Shown: piece by piece, positions 12,632-13,514 of the stretch
Position numbering within the stretch: position 1 is the first letter of the stretch
Layout of the letters: each line of letters starts with the position of its first letter
Assembly: GCA_023394655.1 (NCBI GenBank)
Contig: JAEXAG010000116.1
Location: 1 to 13,514 of the forward strand
Direction of reading: 5' to 3'
DNA length: 13,514 nucleotides
Source of the DNA: Pseudomonadota bacterium
GTDB taxonomy: Bacteria; Pseudomonadota; Gammaproteobacteria; Xanthomonadales; Xanthomonadaceae
The notes under the pieces: model-generated
The model's input: only the letters and a program-made list of their open reading frames with translations
What the model was told of the DNA's origin: nothing
The model's database searches: none
Position numbers and translations under genes: made by a program

Positions 12632-13514
12632 ATGCCCATCACCCCGCAGGACGCCTTGCAACGCACCATCGAACATCGCGAAATCTTCTTCGACGAGATG
12701 GTCGATCTGGTGCGCCAGATCATGCGTGGCGAGGTTTCGCCGCTGATGACCGGCGCGATCCTGACCGGCCTGCGGGTGAAGAAGGAAACCGTGGACGAGA
12801 TCGCCGGCGCGGCCACGGTGATGCGTGAATTCGCGCGCACGGTGGACGTGGCCGACCGCCGCCATCTGGTGGACATCGTCGGCACCGGTGGCGATGGCGC
12901 CAACACCTTCAACATTTCCACCGCGTCGATGTTCGTGGCCGCCGCCGCGGGGGCGCGCATCGCCAAGCACGGTGGTCGCAGCGTATCGTCTTCGTCCGGC
13001 AGCGCCGACGTGCTGGAGGCGCTCGGGGTGAACATCGAACTGTCGCCGGAGCAAGTCGCGCAGTGCATCGCGGAAACCGGCATCGGCTTCATGTACGCGC
13101 CGATCCACCATCCGGCGATGAAGGTCGTCGCGCCGGTGCGCCGCGAGCTGGGGGTGCGCACGCTGTTCAACATCCTCGGGCCGCTGACCAACCCGGCCGG
13201 TGCCGACAACATCCTGATGGGCGTTTTCCATCCCGATCTCGTCGGCATCCAGGTGCGCGTGCTGCGCGCGCTGGGTGCCAAGCGCGCATTGGTGGTCTGG
13301 GGTCGCGATGGCATGGATGAGCTCTCGCTCGGTGCCTCCACCCTGGTCGGCGAATTGCGCGATGGCGAGGTGCGCGAATACGAAGTCCACCCCGAGGATT
13401 TCGGGATCCGCATGGCGCACACCCGGAACCTGCGCGTGCGCGATGCAGCGGAATCGAAGGACATGTTGCTCGGCGCGCTCGACAACGTGCCCGGCCTGCC
13501 GCTGGAGATCGTGG
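12632..13514 (+). CDS. trpD: anthranilate phosphoribosyltransferase (3' end beyond window)
   Basis: The first 294 codons of TrpD (family length about 340-350), which transfers phosphoribose from PRPP to anthranilate in step two of tryptophan synthesis. Motifs: helical N-terminal domain with GAILTGLRVKKET, PRPP loop D81-IVGTGGDGANTFNIST, GSADVLEALGV (123-133), MYAPIHHPAMKVVAPVRRELGVRT with the anthranilate-site R170, and NILGPLTNPAG. Oddities: the near-invariant KHGN reads KHGG (G115, codon 12974-12976), and the following loop is SSSSGSAD where relatives usually have a lysine or arginine at S121 (12992-12994). The ATG at 12632 has GGAG 7 bases upstream, supporting this start. It is the third structural gene of the trp operon; trpC would be expected to the right. 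Confidence 0.96.
   Translation, partial: MPITPQDALQRTIEHREIFFDEMVDLVRQIMRGEVSPLMTGAILTGLRVKKETVDEIAGAATVMREFARTVDVADRRHLVDIVGTGGDGANTFNISTASMFVAAAAGARIAKHGGRSVSSSSGSADVLEALGVNIELSPEQVAQCIAETGIGFMYAPIHHPAMKVVAPVRRELGVRTLFNILGPLTNPAGADNILMGVFHPDLVGIQVRVLRALGAKRALVVWGRDGMDELSLGASTLVGELRDGEVREYEVHPEDFGIRMAHTRNLRVRDAAESKDMLLGALDNVPGLPLEIV

Noticed and set aside
1..13514. Novel defence system, CRISPR array, integrase or prophage genes
   Set aside because: Every sizeable stretch is accounted for by housekeeping or transporter genes; no direct-repeat array, recombinase, att-like repeat or compositional break was seen.

Overview
The window is GC-rich, densely packed chromosomal DNA from a gammaproteobacterium. 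The gene order around purC, a small DnaJ-like gene, rpe, trpE, trpG and trpD, and the close resemblance of the proteins to what I remember of Xanthomonas sequences, suggest the Xanthomonadaceae (Xanthomonas / Lysobacter / Luteimonas / Pseudoxanthomonas range). This is a judgement from memory, not from a search. I see no phage, IS element, CRISPR array, tRNA or rRNA.

Layout. (1) 1-4727, minus strand: a group-2 type Mrp/Pha multisubunit Na+(K+)/H+ antiporter operon, with fused mrpAB first, then mrpC, mrpD and the start of mrpE, which runs off the left edge. All junctions overlap by 1-4 bases. (2) 4926-5825, minus: a tandem-domain universal stress protein. (3) 5938-6807, plus: a short-chain NAD(P)-binding epimerase-like protein, divergent from the stress protein and convergent with the next operon. 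(4) 9095-6817, minus: purC, an Mpo1-like (DUF962) membrane protein and an EamA-family exporter, with a 4-base overlap and then a zero-base junction. (5) 9152-10164, plus: a very small DjlA-like J-protein overlapping rpe. (6) 10341-13514, plus: the trp operon, with promoter, a previously unlisted leader ORF, trpE, trpG and the first 294 codons of trpD.

The most interesting signal is upstream of trpE. A promoter (TTGAAG-17-TAGACT) puts the expected transcription start at or next to the ATG of a 37-codon ORF at 10377 carrying three Trp codons within four residues. The sequence around it can form a 13-bp stem whose 3' arm contains the trpE Shine-Dalgarno. The Trp codons lie in the loop just after the 5' arm, so a ribosome stalled for lack of Trp-tRNA would open the stem. 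This looks like tryptophan-responsive control of trpE translation rather than classical terminator-type attenuation, initiated on a leaderless mRNA.

Other points worth a second look are a perfect 8-bp inverted repeat containing back-to-back -10-like elements between purC and the J-protein gene; the J-protein itself, which looks like DjlA without its central TerB-like domain; and a TrpD whose highly conserved KHGN motif reads KHGG.
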